Shown here in pieces: positions 33,791 to 47,438 of a stretch of DNA of 64,000 bases (positions are counted from its first letter, which is position 1; each line of letters starts with the position of its first letter). Where the stretch lies: positions 1,612,001-1,676,000 of the forward strand of contig JANJXV010000099.1 in the NCBI GenBank assembly GCA_024803745.1. The letters are read 5' to 3'. A program made the position numbers and the translations under genes. This DNA is from Megascapheus bottae. Its lineage: Eukaryota; Chordata; Mammalia; Rodentia; Geomyidae. The notes under the pieces are model-generated. The model had not been told where the DNA came from, searched no databases, and saw nothing but the letters and a program-made list of their open reading frames with translations.

Positions 33791-36700
33791 ATGGTAGGAA
33801 CTAATAAATATCTCTCAATCCTAACTCTCAATATCAATGGACTTAACTCTCCAATTAAATGGCATAGGTTGTCTAGTTGGATCAAAAAGCAAGAGCCATC
33901 GTTCTGCTGAATTCAAGAGACACATCTTACCAAAAACAATCATCTTTTGAAAGTGAGAGGTTGGAATAAACTCTATCAAGCTAACTGCCCCCATAAAGAG
34001 GCTAGAGTTGCCATCCTCATATCAGATACAATAGACTTCAAACTAAAATTAGTAGGAAAAGACAAAGAAGGTTACTACATACTACTAAAGGGATCTTTCC
34101 TCCCGGAAGACATAACAATCCTAAATATTTACACACCAATCCCGGAGCTCCAAACTTCATCAAGCAAACTTTACTTACACTGAAACCATACATAGATCGA
34201 AACACAGTGATTGTTGGTGAGTTTAACACACCACTCTCACCTATGGACAGATCAACAAGGCAAAAACTCAACAGAGAAACCTTAGAACTGAACAACTATA
34301 TAGACCAACTAGATCTAACAGACATCTGCAGAATATTCCATCCAGTAACACCACAATATACGTTTTTCTCAGCAGCACATGGAACTTTTTCCAAAATAGA
34401 CCACATCTTAGGCCATAAAGCAAACCTGGACAGATTCAGAAACACTGAAATTATTCCATGCACACTCTCAGACCATAAAGGCATCAAATTGGAGCTGAAC
34501 ACACATCTCCACCAAAGAAAACCCTGTAACTCATGGAGACTGAACCACACATTGTTGAATCAAAAACAATGGGTAATCGAAGAGATCAGAAGAGATATCC
34601 AACTGTTTATGAAATTTAACAATAAGGAGCACACAAATATCAACTCCTTAGGGACACAACAAAGGCAGTACTCAGAGGAAAATTTATAGCGCGGAGTGCC
34701 TACAACAGCAAGTTGGAAAAATGGCAGACCAACTAGTTAATGTCTCACCTTAACCTCCTGGAAAAAGAGCAACAAACCAACCCTAAACCCATTAGGGTTT
34801 ATTAAAATCAAAGCAGAATTAAATGATTTGGAATAAAAAACTATAGAAAGAATCAACAAAACAAGGAGTTGGTTCTTGAAAGAATTAACAACATTGACAA
34901 GCCCTTAGCAAATCTTACCAAAAAAAGAAGAGAGCATATCGAAATAAACAAAATCGCAGATGAAAATGGTAATATCACGACAGAAATTACCAAGATCCAG
35001 AATATCATGAGGGAATACTTCTCAAACCTTTACGCCAACAAATTTGAGAATCTAGAAGAAATGGATGAATTCCTAGACAATATTAACATACACACACTGA
35101 ACCAAGAAGAGCTAACCCAACTCAACAGGCCTATTTCAAGCTCTGAAATAGAAATGGAAATTAGACAACTTCCACTTAAAAAGAGCCCAGGGCCAGATGG
35201 ATTCACAGCTGAATTCTATAAGGTCTTCAAAGCAGAGCTCACACCAATACTCCTCAAGCTCTTCAATGAAATTTAAAATGAAGGTTCTTTACTAAACTGA
35301 TTCTGTGAAGCCAGCATATCCCTCATCCCCAAACCAGACAGAGATTCATCAAAGAAAGAGATCTATAGACCCATTTCTTTGATGAACCTCGATGCAAAAC
35401 TTCTCAACAAAATACTGGCCAACCGTCTACAACAACTCATCAAAAAAAATGTACACTATGATCAAACTGGATACATCACAGGGAGGCAAAGCTGGTACAA
35501 CATACACAAATCAATTAATATAATTCAACACATCAACAGGAGCAGGGATAAAATCACATGATTGTGTCAATAGATGCGGAAAAGGCATTTGACAAGATCC
35601 AAAACCCCATTATGTTAAAAGATGTGGAGAAACTAGGAATCCATGGAACATTTCTCAATGTAATAAAGGCTGTGTATGAGAAACCCACTGCTAGAATTAT
35701 ACTTAATGGTGAAAATCTAAAGCCATTCCCTCTAAAATCAGGAACGAGACAAGGATGCCCACTCTCTCCACTCCTTTTTAACATAGGACTAGAATTCCTA
35801 GGCAGTGCAATAAGGCAAGAAGCAAGCATAAAGGGGATCCAAGTAGGGAAAGAGGACATAAAACTATCCCTCTTTGCAGATGACATGATTCTGTATTTAA
35901 AGAATCCTATAGACTCTACTCCCAAGCTCCTTGAGCTGATTCAAAGCTTTGGAAGGGTAGCAGGCCATAAAATCAACCCTCACAAATCAACTGCCTTACT
36001 TTACGCCAACACTGAGAGGAACGAGGCAATAATCAGGAAAGAAAATCCTTTCACAATAGCCTCAAAGAAAATAAAGTACCTAGCAATTAGCTTAACTAAG
36101 AATGTAAAGGACCGTTTAGATGAAAACTTTAAAACCCTAAAAAAGGAAATAGAAGCAGAACTAAGGAAAGGGGAAAACCTCCCATGCTCCTGGATTGGAA
36201 GAATCAACATTGTGAAAATGACAATCTTGCCAAGGGCTATCTACAAATTCAATGTAATACCCATCAACATCCCAATGTCATTCTTTAAAGACATAGAAGA
36301 GGCAATTCAAAATTTCATATGGAATAATAAAAGACCCCGTATAGCAAAAACACGTCTTAGCAGAAAGAACAGCGCTGGAGGAATTTCAATTCCAAACTTA
36401 AGGCTCTATTACAGAGCTATAATTCTCAAAACAGCTTGGTACTGGCACAAGAACAGGCCTGAAGTCCAATGGAGTAGAACTGCGGACCCATATATTAAAC
36501 AACAGACCTATGGCCACCTAATCTTTGACCAGGGAGCCAAAAAAATAGAATGGAAGAAAGATAGCCTCTTCAACAAGTTGTGCTGGCAGAACTGGTTAAA
36601 CACCTGCATAAAACTAAACTTGGATCCTTCTTTGTCCCCTTGCACTAGAATTAACTCCAAATGGATCAAAGACGTGGAGGTAAAAGCTGACACACTGAAA

Positions 36701-37620
36701 AGTTTACAGGAAGGAATAGGAGATACACTAGGCCTCCTTGGTTCAGGTCGAAACTTTCTTAATAAGGACCAAGAATCACAACAAATCAGAGAAAGGCTGG
36801 ATAAGTGGGACTGCATTAAACTGCAGAGCTTTTGTATGGCAACGGATATAGCTAGTAAACTAATCAGGAAGCCTACAGAGTGGGAGAAGATCTTCACCAC
36901 CCAAACAACGGAACAAGGCCTCATATCTAAAATATATCAACAACTCAAAAAATTGAATCACTCCAAAACTAACCTCCAAAGTAACACCCATCCCATTACA
37001 AAATGGGCCAAAGACTTAAAGAGAGTCTTCTCTGAAGAAGAAACAAAACTGGCCTATAGACACATGAAGAAATGCTCAACATCTCTGGTCATAAAAGAAA
37101 TGCAAATCAAAACAAGTCTAAGATTCCACCTAACTCCAGTTAAATGGACAGGATCAGGAAAACGAATGACAACAGATGCTGGAGGTTATGTGGTCAGGTG
37201 GGATCACTACTACACTGTTGGTGGGAGTGCAAACTCGTTCAACCACTATAGAAAGCAGTGCGGCAGTGCCTCAAAACGCTAAACATACAACTCCCCTATG
37301 ACCCAGCAATTCTAGTACTTGGCATTTACCCAACAATCCAGAAACAAGGGCATACTAAACCCACTAGCACAACAATGGTCATTGCAGCACTATTCACCAT
37401 AGCAAAGATATGGAACCAACCCAGATGTCCCTCAGTTGATGAGTGGATCAACAAGTTGTGGTATTTGTACACTATGGAATTCTAAGCTGCTGTCAGAAAG
37501 AATGACATCGCCCCATTTGTTAGGAAATGGAAAGACTTAGAACAAATCATATTAAGTGAAGTAAGCCAGACTCAAAGGAACTTAGGCTCAGTGGTTTCCC
37601 TCATTCATCATAATCAGTAG
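33791..37620 (+). pseudogene. L1-2 ORF2 (endonuclease, RT, C-terminal domain; broken)
   Basis: ORF2p nicks target DNA and reverse-transcribes L1 RNA. Here codon 40 is TGA (33908-33910). A lost C near 34137 shifts the endonuclease frame. The catalytic Asp of the GDFNTPL motif is Glu (GAG, 34219-34221), whereas SKIDHILG and SDHKGIKLEL are intact. A deletion lies near 34795. A frameshift at about 35555 (RDKIT, then stop) separates the RT fingers from the palm. The palm to C-terminal part is a 574-codon frame from 35558 with [10 protein letters not shown], the longest frame in the window, but a shift near 37140 scrambles its last 45 codons. A TAA interrupts the C-terminus at 37483. Confidence 0.92.
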
Positions 37621-38038
37621 AAACCTTGGGCTCTACTAGCAGAGATTGTGAATAGAGCAAAAGGCCATATATAAGGCCATATAATGTGAAGCTAATTGAA
37701 AGGACCTCCAGGATATTGACACAAAAGCCATATAATGAATGATTGTTGTCCTTAATGTACTATGTTGTCTCTCATCTCGCTTGCTGTCCCTTGGTTATCC
37801 CATATTGGTATAGTATCTCACTTTGTTATCTGATATATTGAATTTATTTGTATTTGGATATTTGAAATTTGATAGGGAAGGGGGGAAAACCAAGACGGGT
37901 GGGGGTGTGGGGTTGGAGGGAAATGGGTACCAAGACATGTGAAAGGGTATCAATGTATGTGAATTAATGCACCTTCTATCTGGCAAATATCATCTAACCC
38001 TTTTACTAATTACAATAAAAAAAATGAAAAAAAAGAAA

Positions 38039-39058
38039 GTTGTAGTGTGTGGGGAGGATGATGGGGTCAAATACATTTCTTCTTAGAAATTTACCTCATC
38101 TGGTTGCCCTGGATTTTCCTGGCCTTCTTCTTAGAGAAAGTTCTGTTATACTGGATTTGTGGCTTGGCAATGATCTAGCATGTACATCTTCGAGTAAGAC
38201 ATCCACAACTTCCATGCCTGAGACTCGAGTTTCCTGACCTTTGGCAACAGCACAGCAACATCTTTATTACTCCTGAGCCACAGGCCAAGTGAGCTGGCTT
38301 GAGCTGGTTGTTAGTTACAGTGGCTTGGTTACCAGGGTTCCATATTCTGTTCCATTGTGAGGGAGGCAGGGTCACCTTTCAGGGCCCAATGACCAAAGAT
38401 CCTTGCTCACAAAAGACTTCACCAAAGACATACTGGAGGCTGAATCTCTCCTCCATCTCACAATATACATGTGGATGTAGTATACAGCACACCTTATTTG
38501 TCCTATCCCAATGTCTTCCACTAGGCCCAACTACCAGTCTGGTCTCAGGCTCAAGGAGCCTTTCTTAGGTAAGATCCAAACTTAAGGGTCAATATTGCCC
38601 TCATCCTTTACAAAACATTTGCCTCACAGTGCCTTCTCTGCCTGCATTTTGCCCCTTGTCGAATTTTTTTTGTTTTTGCTAGTCTTGGGACTTGACCTCA
38701 GAGTGTGAACATTGTTCTTGGGCTTTCTTTAGGCTTTAGCTGTCCCACCGATCCACAGCACCACTTGCAGCGTTTTCTATGTATGTGGTAATGAGGAATC
38801 AAACCTGAGGCTTACTGCTTGGTAGCCAAGGACTCTCCCACTAGGTCAAACACAGGGCATCTTGCACATATTTTTGACGTCAATCTACTAGGATATTATT
38901 AGGTTTCTGTATCCTAATCAATTTTTTCCTGATGATTAGCTTTGCTGTCATGTGTAAAATATGCAAGAGGGAAAAACACAGAAGAATTAGTGAAATTAAA
39001 AAAAAAGCATTAGACACAGTTAAGTGTTCATTCTTTGTAGAAGAAAGGATATTTGTAT

Positions 39059-39107
<49 letters not shown>

Positions 39108-39435
39108 CTTTATAATTACTATGTCAGGGTTGAGAGTTTGGCATAGTGGTAGAGTGCTTGCCTAGCATCCATGAAGATCTGGGTTTGATTGCTCAGTACC
39201 ACATAGATAGAAAATCTAGATGTGGCACTGTGGCTAAAGTGGCAGAGGGCTAGACTTGAGAAAACCCGAGGACAGTGCTCAGGCCCTGAATTCAAGCCCC
39301 AAGACTGGCAGAAAGATAAAAGAAAACAAAAATGCTTTTTACGAACTAATTCACTCACAGCATTTGCTTCTGAAATCTTCGCTTCTGCATCTTGTGAAAT
39401 ACCCCTTTCCCTGAACTTAGACAAGAAAATCAGAT
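38039..39435 (-). pseudogene. Spacer S3: inverted RALGDS-like fragment
   Basis: Same structure as S1. The QEEERCCCAVAKGQE piece is changed near 38265 (TTTATTACT for TTTCTTCCT). One base is missing near 38453. The (ATG)n run is 16 units at 39059-39106, preceded by TTTGTAT rather than TTTGGAT. Confidence 0.75.
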
Positions 39436-39995
39436 CCATCCCATGGTCCACTGTGAGGCCACTGGTTGGGCTAAGAGCTAGTCGTGCAGCAACACATAAG
39501 TTTTATTCTAATACTTTCCAAAATTTGTACTCAAATATGCTACCTACTTACCAACTTATGTCAGTTATCCTTATGCTATAACTTTTCTTCATTACTACAA
39601 TATTCTTACACTCCTATGTTAATCCTCTTGCACCTCCCCTGACCTCTCTCATTCTTTTTTTCTATCTCTGGACCGCTGCTCGTCTTTCAACCCTTATACT
39701 GCATGGATCTACACTTGATGGCTGTTGAGCAATATTGTATATGTAGGTGGTTAATTATTCTCTAGGCTCAGAGGGACTTAAAGACAATAGAGATTGGATT
39801 GAGAGGCTTATTGTTTTGGGTATAAGTCGCTTATCAGTGGTTGTATTAGGCAGGTCTGTAAGTGCACAAAAAGAAAGAGTGATAATACCAATCAAAACTT
39901 GTGAACATCTAGTGTCTGCCAGCGACAGAGGTCTAGGTTGGTTATATCTGAAAAACTATAATCGTATTTAGTAGTAATCTTGCTCCCATTTTCAA

Positions 39996-41178
39996 ATGGG
40001 CAGAACAAGAAACTGAAGAAAAATGTCAAATCAAGAAACAACATCCCCCACCCAATGTAAACAGACAATGGAACAGTCACTGGCAAACCTAGAGGAGAGT
40101 CTTCCAAGTGCTACACAAATGCAATTGATAAACATCATTAATGAAAAATGTGAAAATATAAAGAAAGAGATAATGGAGGAAGCCATACCTGAACAAGAGG
40201 AAAGCAAAAACAAGGTGATAAGTGAAAAAGAAGAAGCCAAAAAGGAGGCCATAATAAAGGTTTTTCAAAGAAAGATGGATGAATTCAAAGAATCCACAAA
40301 TAAAAACGTGACCAAACTCCAGCAAATGTCTAAAGAAAATAAAGCTACTGAGCTAACCACTCAAAAGGAAATCAAGGAGATAAAGAAATCCATACATGAT
40401 CTAAAACAAGGGATGCAAGGCATCAAAAGTGAGCAATTAGAAGCAAGGGAGATGAAAAATAAAGTAGATAGCTTTGATAGCAGGTTAGACACTGCAGAGG
40501 AGAGAATTTCCGTGGCTGAAGATAATTTAGGTAATATAAAGAACAGAAAATGAGTCAATCCAAATCTAGGAAATATGAGAGAGCGCTTCAGGAGGTCCAA
40601 GATACAATTAGGAAGGCTAATTTAAGGCTAGTTGGTACTGAGGAGGGCGTGGAGAAAGAGGTCAATGGTATTGGAAATATACTTCAGGGAATCATCTCAG
40701 AGAATTTCCCAAATATCCAGAAGGGCAGGCCCATCCAGATACGAGAAGCTTTTAGAACCGCAAACAGACCTCACCAGAAAAGAACATCCGACCGCCACAT
40801 TGTGATCCGAACTGGATCAATAGAAACGAAAGGAAAGATCCTAAAGGCAGCCAGGGAAAAGGGATCAGTAACCTACAAAGGCAAACCCATCAGAATAACC
40901 CCAGATTTCTCAGCAGAGACCATGCAAGCACGAAGTGACTGGAAGCATATATGTCATGCCCTTATATCAAATAACTACCAACCAAGAATACTGTAGCCAG
41001 CTAAGCTCTCATTCATAACTGAGGGAAAAATAAAAACATTCCATTCCAGGGAAAAGCTGCAACAATATGTCGAAACAAAACCAACACTACAGAGAATTCT
41101 CAAAGATGCTCTATACATAGAAAACCAAAATAAATGCAATATAGGGAAAGAAATGGCACCTAAACAGCATACCATCTA
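39996..41178 (+). pseudogene. L1-3 ORF1
   Basis: Codon 7 is TGA (TCA to TGA, about 40014), so translation would need the second ATG at 40023 (MSNQETTSPTQ). The coiled coil runs to the ATGA at 40550-40553. The RRM/C-terminal part is 40550-40996, ending at the TAG shared with the other units (40994-40996). Confidence 0.9.
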
Positions 41179-41227
41179 AGGACCACAAGAACTGTCAAGA
41201 CACAGGCCCTACTAAAAGCTTTTAAAA

Positions 41228-44200
41228 ATGGTAGGAACTAATAAATATCTCTCAATCCTAACTCTCAATATCAATGGACTTTACTCTCCAATTAAACGGC
41301 ATAGGTTGTCTAGTTGGATCAAAAAGCAAGAGCCATCGTTCTGCTGACTTCGAGAGACACATCTTACCCAAAAACAATCATCTTTTGAAAGTGAGAGGTT
41401 GGAATAAACTCTATCAAGCTAACTGCCCCCATAAACAGGCTAGAGTTGCCATCCTCATATCAGATACAATAGACTTCAAACTAAAATTAGTAAGAAAAGA
41501 CAAAGAAGGTTACTACATACTACTAAAGGGATCTTTCCTCCCGGAAGACATAACAATCCTAAATATTTACACACCCAATCCCGGAGCTCCAAACTTCATC
41601 AAGCAAACTTTACTTACACTGAAACCATACATAGATCGAAACACAGTGATTGTTGGTGAGTTTAACACACCACTCTCACCTATGGACAGATCAACAAGGC
41701 AAAAACTCAACAGAGAAACCTTAGAACTGAACAACTATATAGACCAACTAGATCTAACAGACATCTGAAGAATATTCCACCCAGTAACACCACAATATAC
41801 GTTTTTCTCAGCAGCACATGGAACATTTTCCAAAATAGACCACATCTTAGGCCATAAAGCAAACCTGGACAGATTCAGAAACACTGAAATTATTCCATGC
41901 ACACTCTCAGACCATAAAGGCATCAAATTGGAGCTGAACACACATCTCCACCAAAGAAAACCCTGTAATTCAAGGAGACTGAACCACACATTGTTGAATC
42001 AAAAACAATGGGTAATCGAAGAGATCAGAACAGATAGCCAACTGTTTATGAAATTTAACAATAAGGAGCACACAAATATCAACTCCTTAGGGACACAACA
42101 AAGGCAGTACTCAGAGGAAAATTTATAGCGCGGAGTGCCTACAACAGCAAGTTGGAAAAATGGCAAACCAACTAGTTAATGTCTCACCTTAACCTCCTGG
42201 AAAAAGAGCAACAAACCAACCCTAAACCCATTAGGAGAAAGCAAATTATTAAAATCAAAGCAGAATTAAATGATTTGGAATAAAAAAAACTATAGAAAGA
42301 ATCAACAAAACAAGGAGTTGGTTCTTGAAAGAATTAACAACATTGAGAAGCCCTTAGCAAATCTTACCAAAAAAAGAAGAGAGCATATCGAAATAAACAA
42401 AATCGCAGATGAAAATGGTAATATCACGACAGAAATTACCAAGATCCAGAATATCATGAGGGAATACTTCTCAAACCTTTACGCCAACAAATTTGAGAAT
42501 CTAGAAGAAATGGATGAATTCCTAGACAATATTAACATACACACACTGAACCAAGAAGAGCTAACCCAACTCAACAGGCCTATTTCAAGCTCTGAAATAG
42601 AAATGGAAATTAGACAACTTCCACTTAAAAAGAGCCCCGGGCCAGATGGATTCACAGCTGAATTCTATAAGGTCTTCAAAGCAGAGCTCACACCAATACT
42701 CCTCAAGCTCTTCAACGAAATTGAAAATGAAGGTTCTTTACTAAACTGATTCTGTGAAGCCAGCATATCCCTCATCCGCAAACCAGACAGAGATTCATCA
42801 AAGACAGAGATCTATAGACCCATTTCTTTGATGAACATCGATGCAAAACTTCTCAACAAAATACTGGCCAACCATCTACAACAACTCATCAAAAAATATA
42901 CACTATGATCAAACTGGATTCATCACAGGGAGGCAAAGCTGGTTCAACATACACAAATCAATTAATATAATTCAACACATCAACAGGAGCAGGGATAAAA
43001 TCACATGATTGTCTCAATAGATGCGGAAAAGGCATTTGACCAGATCCAAAACCCCTTTATGTTAAAAGATGTGGAGAAACTAGGAATCCATGGAACATTT
43101 CTCAATGTAATAAAGGCTGTGTATGAGAAACCCACTGCTAGTATTATACTTAATGGTGAAAATCTAAAGCCATTCCCTCTAAAATCAGGAAGGAGACAAG
43201 GATTCCCACTCTCTCCACTCCTTTTTAACATAGTACTAGAATTCCTAGGCAGTGCAATATGGCAAGAAGCAAGCATAAAGGGGATCCAAGTAGGGAAAGA
43301 GTAAATAAAACTATCCCTCTTTGCAGATGACATGATTCTGTATTTAAAGAATCCTATAGACTCTACTCCCAAGCTCCTTGAGCTGATTCAAAGCTTTGGA
43401 AGGTTAGCAGGCCATAAAATCAACCCTTACAAATCAATTGCCTTACTGTGCGCCAACACTGAGAGGAACGAGGCAATAATCAGGAAAGAAAATCCTTTCA
43501 CAATAGCCTCAAAGAAAATAAAGTACCTAGCAATTAGCTTAACTAAGAATGTAAAGGACCATTTAGATGAAAACTTTAAAACCCTAAAAAAGGAAATTAA
43601 AGCAGAACTAAGGAAATGGAAAAAACTCCCATGCTCCTGGATTGGAAGAATCAACATTGTGAAAATGACAATCTTGCCAAGGGCTATCTACAAATTCAAT
43701 GTAATACCCATCAACATCCCAATGTCATTCTTTAAAGACATAGAAGAGGCAATTCAAAATTTCATATGGAATAATAAAAGACCCCGTATAGCACAAACAC
43801 GTCTTAGCAGAAAGAACAGCGCTGGAGGAATTTCAATTCCAAACTTAAGGCTCTATTACAGAGCTGTAATTCTCAAAACAGCTTGATACTGGCACAAGAA
43901 CAGGCCTGAAGTCCAATGGAGTAAAACTGCGGACCCATATATTAAACCACAGACCTATGGCCACCTAATCTTTGACCAGGGAGCCAAAAAAATAGAATGG
44001 AAGAAAGATAGCCTCTTCAACAAGTTGTGCTGGCAGAACTTGTTAAACACCTGCAGAAAACTAAACTTGGATCCTTCTTTGTCCCCTTGCACTAGAATTA
44101 ACTCCAAATGGATCAAAGACCTGGAGGTAAAAGCTGACACACTGAAAAGTTTACAGGAAGGAATAGGAGATACACTAGGCCTCCTTGGTACAGGTCGAAA

Positions 44201-45068
44201 CTTTCTTAATAAGGACCAAGAATCACAACAAATCAGAGAAAGGCTGGATAAGTGGGACTGCATTAAACTGCAGAGCTTTTGTATGGCAACGGATATAGCT
44301 AGTAAACTAATCAGGAAGCCTACAGAGTGGGAGAAGATCTTCACCACCCAAACAACGGAACAAGGCCTCATATCTAAAATATATCAACAACTCAAAAAAT
44401 TGAATCACTCCAAAACTAACCTCCAAAGTAACACCCATCCCATTACAAAATGGGCCAAAGAATTAAAGAGAGTCTTCTCTGAAGAAGAAACAAAAATGGC
44501 CTATAGACACATGAAGAAATGCTCAACATCTCTGGTCATAAAAGAAATGCAAATCAAAACAAGTCTAAGATTCCACCTAACTCCAGTTAGAATGGCCAGG
44601 ATCAGGAAAACGAATGACAACAGATGCTGGAGGGGATGTAGTCAGGAGGGATCACTACTACACTGTTGGTGGGAGTGCAAACTCGTTCAACCACTATAAA
44701 AAGCAGTGCGGCAGTGCCTCAAAACGCTAAACATACAACTCCCCTATGACCCAGCAATTCTAGTACTTGGCATTTACCCAACAATCCAGAAACAAGGGCA
44801 TACTAAACCCACTAGCACAACAATGGTCATTGCAGCACTATTCACCATAGCAAAGATATGTAACCAACCCAGATGTCCCTCAGTTGATGAGTCGATCAAC
44901 AACTTGTGGTATTTGTACACAATGGAATTCTATGCTGCTGTCAGAAAGAATGACATCGCCCCATTTGTTAGGAAATGGAAAGACTTAGAACAAATCATAT
45001 TAAGTGAAGTAAGCCAGACTCAAAGGAACTTAGGCTCAGTGGTTTCCCTCATTCATCATAATCAGTAG
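41228..45068 (+). pseudogene. L1-3 ORF2
   Basis: It carries the codon-40 TGA, the extra C that shifts the early endonuclease frame, and GAG for the catalytic Asp (41658-41660). A private TGA replaces Cys after LDLTDI (41766-41768). The frame is then lost near 42285 (A-run) and at the RDKIT site near 43000. A TAA replaces Glu after VGKE (near 43303), and a TGA replaces Trp in KTAWYW (43884-43886). [10 protein letters not shown] is intact. The C-terminal 224-codon piece (44025-44699) has the Cys-His domain CWRGC...HCWWEC. Confidence 0.9.
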
Positions 45069-45487
45069 AAACCTTGGGCTCTACTAGCAGAGATTGTGAA
45101 TAGAGCAAAAGGCCATATATAAGGCCATATAATGTGAAGCTAATTGAAAGGACCTCCAGGATATTGACACAAAAGCCATATAATGAATGATTGTTGTCCT
45201 TAATGTACTATGTTGTCTCTCATCTCGCTTGCTGTCCCTTGGTTATGCCATATTGGTATAGTATCTCACTTTGTTATCTGATATATTGAATATATTTGTA
45301 TTTGGATATTTGAAATTTGATAGGGAAGGGGGGAAAACCAAGACGGGTGGGGGGTGTGGGGTTGGAGGGAAATGGGTACCAAGACATGTGAAAGGGTATC
45401 AATGTATGTGAATTAATGCACCTTCTATCTGGCAAATATCATCTAACCCTTTTACTAATTAAAATAAAAAAATGAAAAAAAAAGAAA

Positions 45488-46510
45488 GTTGTAGTGTGTG
45501 GGGAGGATGATTGGGTCAAATACATTTCTTCTTAGAAATTTACCTCATCTGGTTGCCCTGGATTTTCCTGGCCTTCTTCTTAGAGAAAGTTCTGTTATAC
45601 TGGATTTGTTGCTTGGCAATGATCTAGCATGTACATCTTCGAGTAAGACATCCACAACTTCCATGCCTGAGACTCGAGTTTCCTGACCTTTGGCATCAGC
45701 ACAGCAACATCTTTCTTCCTCCTGAGCCACAGGCCAAGTGAGCTGGCTTGAGTTGGTTGTTAGTTACAGTGGCTTGGTTTCCAGGGTTCCATATTCTGTT
45801 CCATTGTGAGGGAGGCAGGGTCACCTTTCAGGGCCCAATGACCAAAGATCCTTCCTCACAAAAGACCTCACCAAAGACATACTGGAGGCTGAATCTCCCC
45901 TCCAGTCTCACAATATACATGTGGATGTAGTATACAGCACACCTTATTTGTCCTATCCCAATGTCTTCCACTAGGCCCAACTACCAGTCTGGTCTCAGGC
46001 TCAAGGAGCCTTTCTTAGGTAAGATCCAAACTTAAGGGTCAATATTGCCCTCATCCTTTACAAAACATTTGCTTCACAGTGCCTTCTCTGCCTGCATTTT
46101 GCCCCTTGTCGAATTTTTTTTGTTTTTGCTATTCTTGGGACTTGACCTCAGAGTGTGAACATTGTTCTTGGGCTTTCTTTAGGCTTTAGCTGTCCCACCG
46201 AGCCACAGCACCACTTGCAGCGTTTTCTATGTATGTGGTAATGAGGAATCAAACCTGAGGCTTACTGCTTGGTAGCCAAGGACTCTCCCACTAGGTCAAA
46301 CACACAGGGCATCTTGCACATATTTTTGACGTCAATCTACTAGGATATTATTAGGTTTCTGTATCCTAATCAATTTTTTCCTGATGATTAGCTTTGCTGT
46401 CATGTGTGAAAAATGCAAGAGGGAAAAACACAGAAGAATTAGTGAAATTAAAAAAAAAGCATTAGACACAGTTAAGTGTTCATTCTTTGTAGGAGAAAGG
46501 ATATTTGTAT

Positions 46511-46550
<40 letters not shown>

Positions 46551-46878
46551 CTTTATAATTACTATGTCAGGGTTGAGAGTTTGGCATAGTGGTAGAGTGC
46601 TTGCCTAGCATCCATGAAGATCTGGGTTTGATTGCTCAGTACCACATAGATAGAAAATCTAGATGTGGCACTGTGGCTCAAGTGGCAGAGGGCTAGACTT
46701 GAGAAAACCCGAGGACAGTGCTCAGGCCCTGAATTCAAGCCCCAAGACTGGCAGAAAGATAAAAGAAAATAAAAATGCTTTTTACGAGCTAATTCACTCA
46801 CAGCATTTGCTTCTGAAATCTTCGCTTCTGCATCTTGTGAAATACCCCTTTCCCTCAACGTAGACAAGAAAATCAGAT
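45488..46878 (-). pseudogene. Spacer S4: inverted RALGDS-like fragment
   Basis: Same structure as S1. Private variants shared only with S6 include GATTGGGTCAAA at 45509 and TTGGTTTCCAGGG near 45775. The (ATG)n run is 13 units at 46511-46549, preceded by TTTGTAT. Confidence 0.75.
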
Positions 46879-47438
46879 CCATCCCATGGTCCACTGTGAG
46901 GCCACTGGTTGGGCTAAGAGCTAGTCGTGCAGCAACACATAAGTTTTATTCTAATACTTTCCAAACTTTGTACTCAAATATGCTACCTACTTACCAACGT
47001 ATGTCAGTTATCCTTATGCTATATCTTTTCTTCATTACTACAATTATCTTACACTCCTACGTTAATCCTTTTGCACCTCCCCTGACCTCTCTCATTCTTT
47101 TTTTCTATCTCTGGACCTCTGCTCGTCTTTCAACCCTTATACTGCACGGATCTACACTTGATGGCTGTTGAGCAATATTGTATATGTAGGTGGTTAATTA
47201 TTCTCTAGGCTCAGAGGGACTTAAAGACAATAGAGACTGGATTGAGAGGCTTATTGTTTTGGGTATAAATCGCTTACCAGTGGTTGTATTAGGGTGGTCT
47301 GTAAGTGCACAAAAAGTAAGAGTGATAATACCAATCAAAACTTGTGAACATCTAGTGTCTGCCAGCGACAGAGGTCTAGGTTGGTTATATCTGAAAAACT
47401 ATAATCGTATTTAGTAGTAATCTTGCTCCCATTTTCAA

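Larger units (their letters stand above)
27487..34140 (+). repeat. Segmental duplication block D2 (copy of 275-6935)
   Basis: It contains the same order as D1: short flank with two SINE fragments, truncated L1-0', spacer S2 and the start of L1-2. Unlike D1, it continues without interruption into the full L1-2 and the array. It shares with D1 the truncation point of the first L1, the TGA at the CWW motif, and the one-base C deletion before the right edge. Confidence 0.9.
32000..38038 (+). mobile_element. L1-2: full-length but inactive LINE-1
   Basis: About 6.04 kb: presumed 5'UTR 32000-32559, ORF1 from 32560, ORF2 33791-37620, 3'UTR 37621-38038 with AATAAA at 38014-38019. The 5'UTR is followed directly by ORF1 and the tail directly by spacer S3. 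Confidence 0.92.
39436..45487 (+). mobile_element. L1-3: full-length but inactive LINE-1
   Basis: About 6.05 kb: presumed 5'UTR 39436-39995, ORF1 39996-41178, ORF2 41228-45068, 3'UTR to 45487 with an altered AAAATAAAA tail signal. Confidence 0.92.

Noticed and set aside
39059..39106. Poly-Asp reading frame in the spacers
   Set aside because: It is the translation of the (GAT)n microsatellite, and its length changes freely between units.
43001..43372. Antisense 123-codon frame in the RT region
   Set aside because: It is a shadow of the RT coding strand (ADDMILYL region), conserved because the sense strand is.
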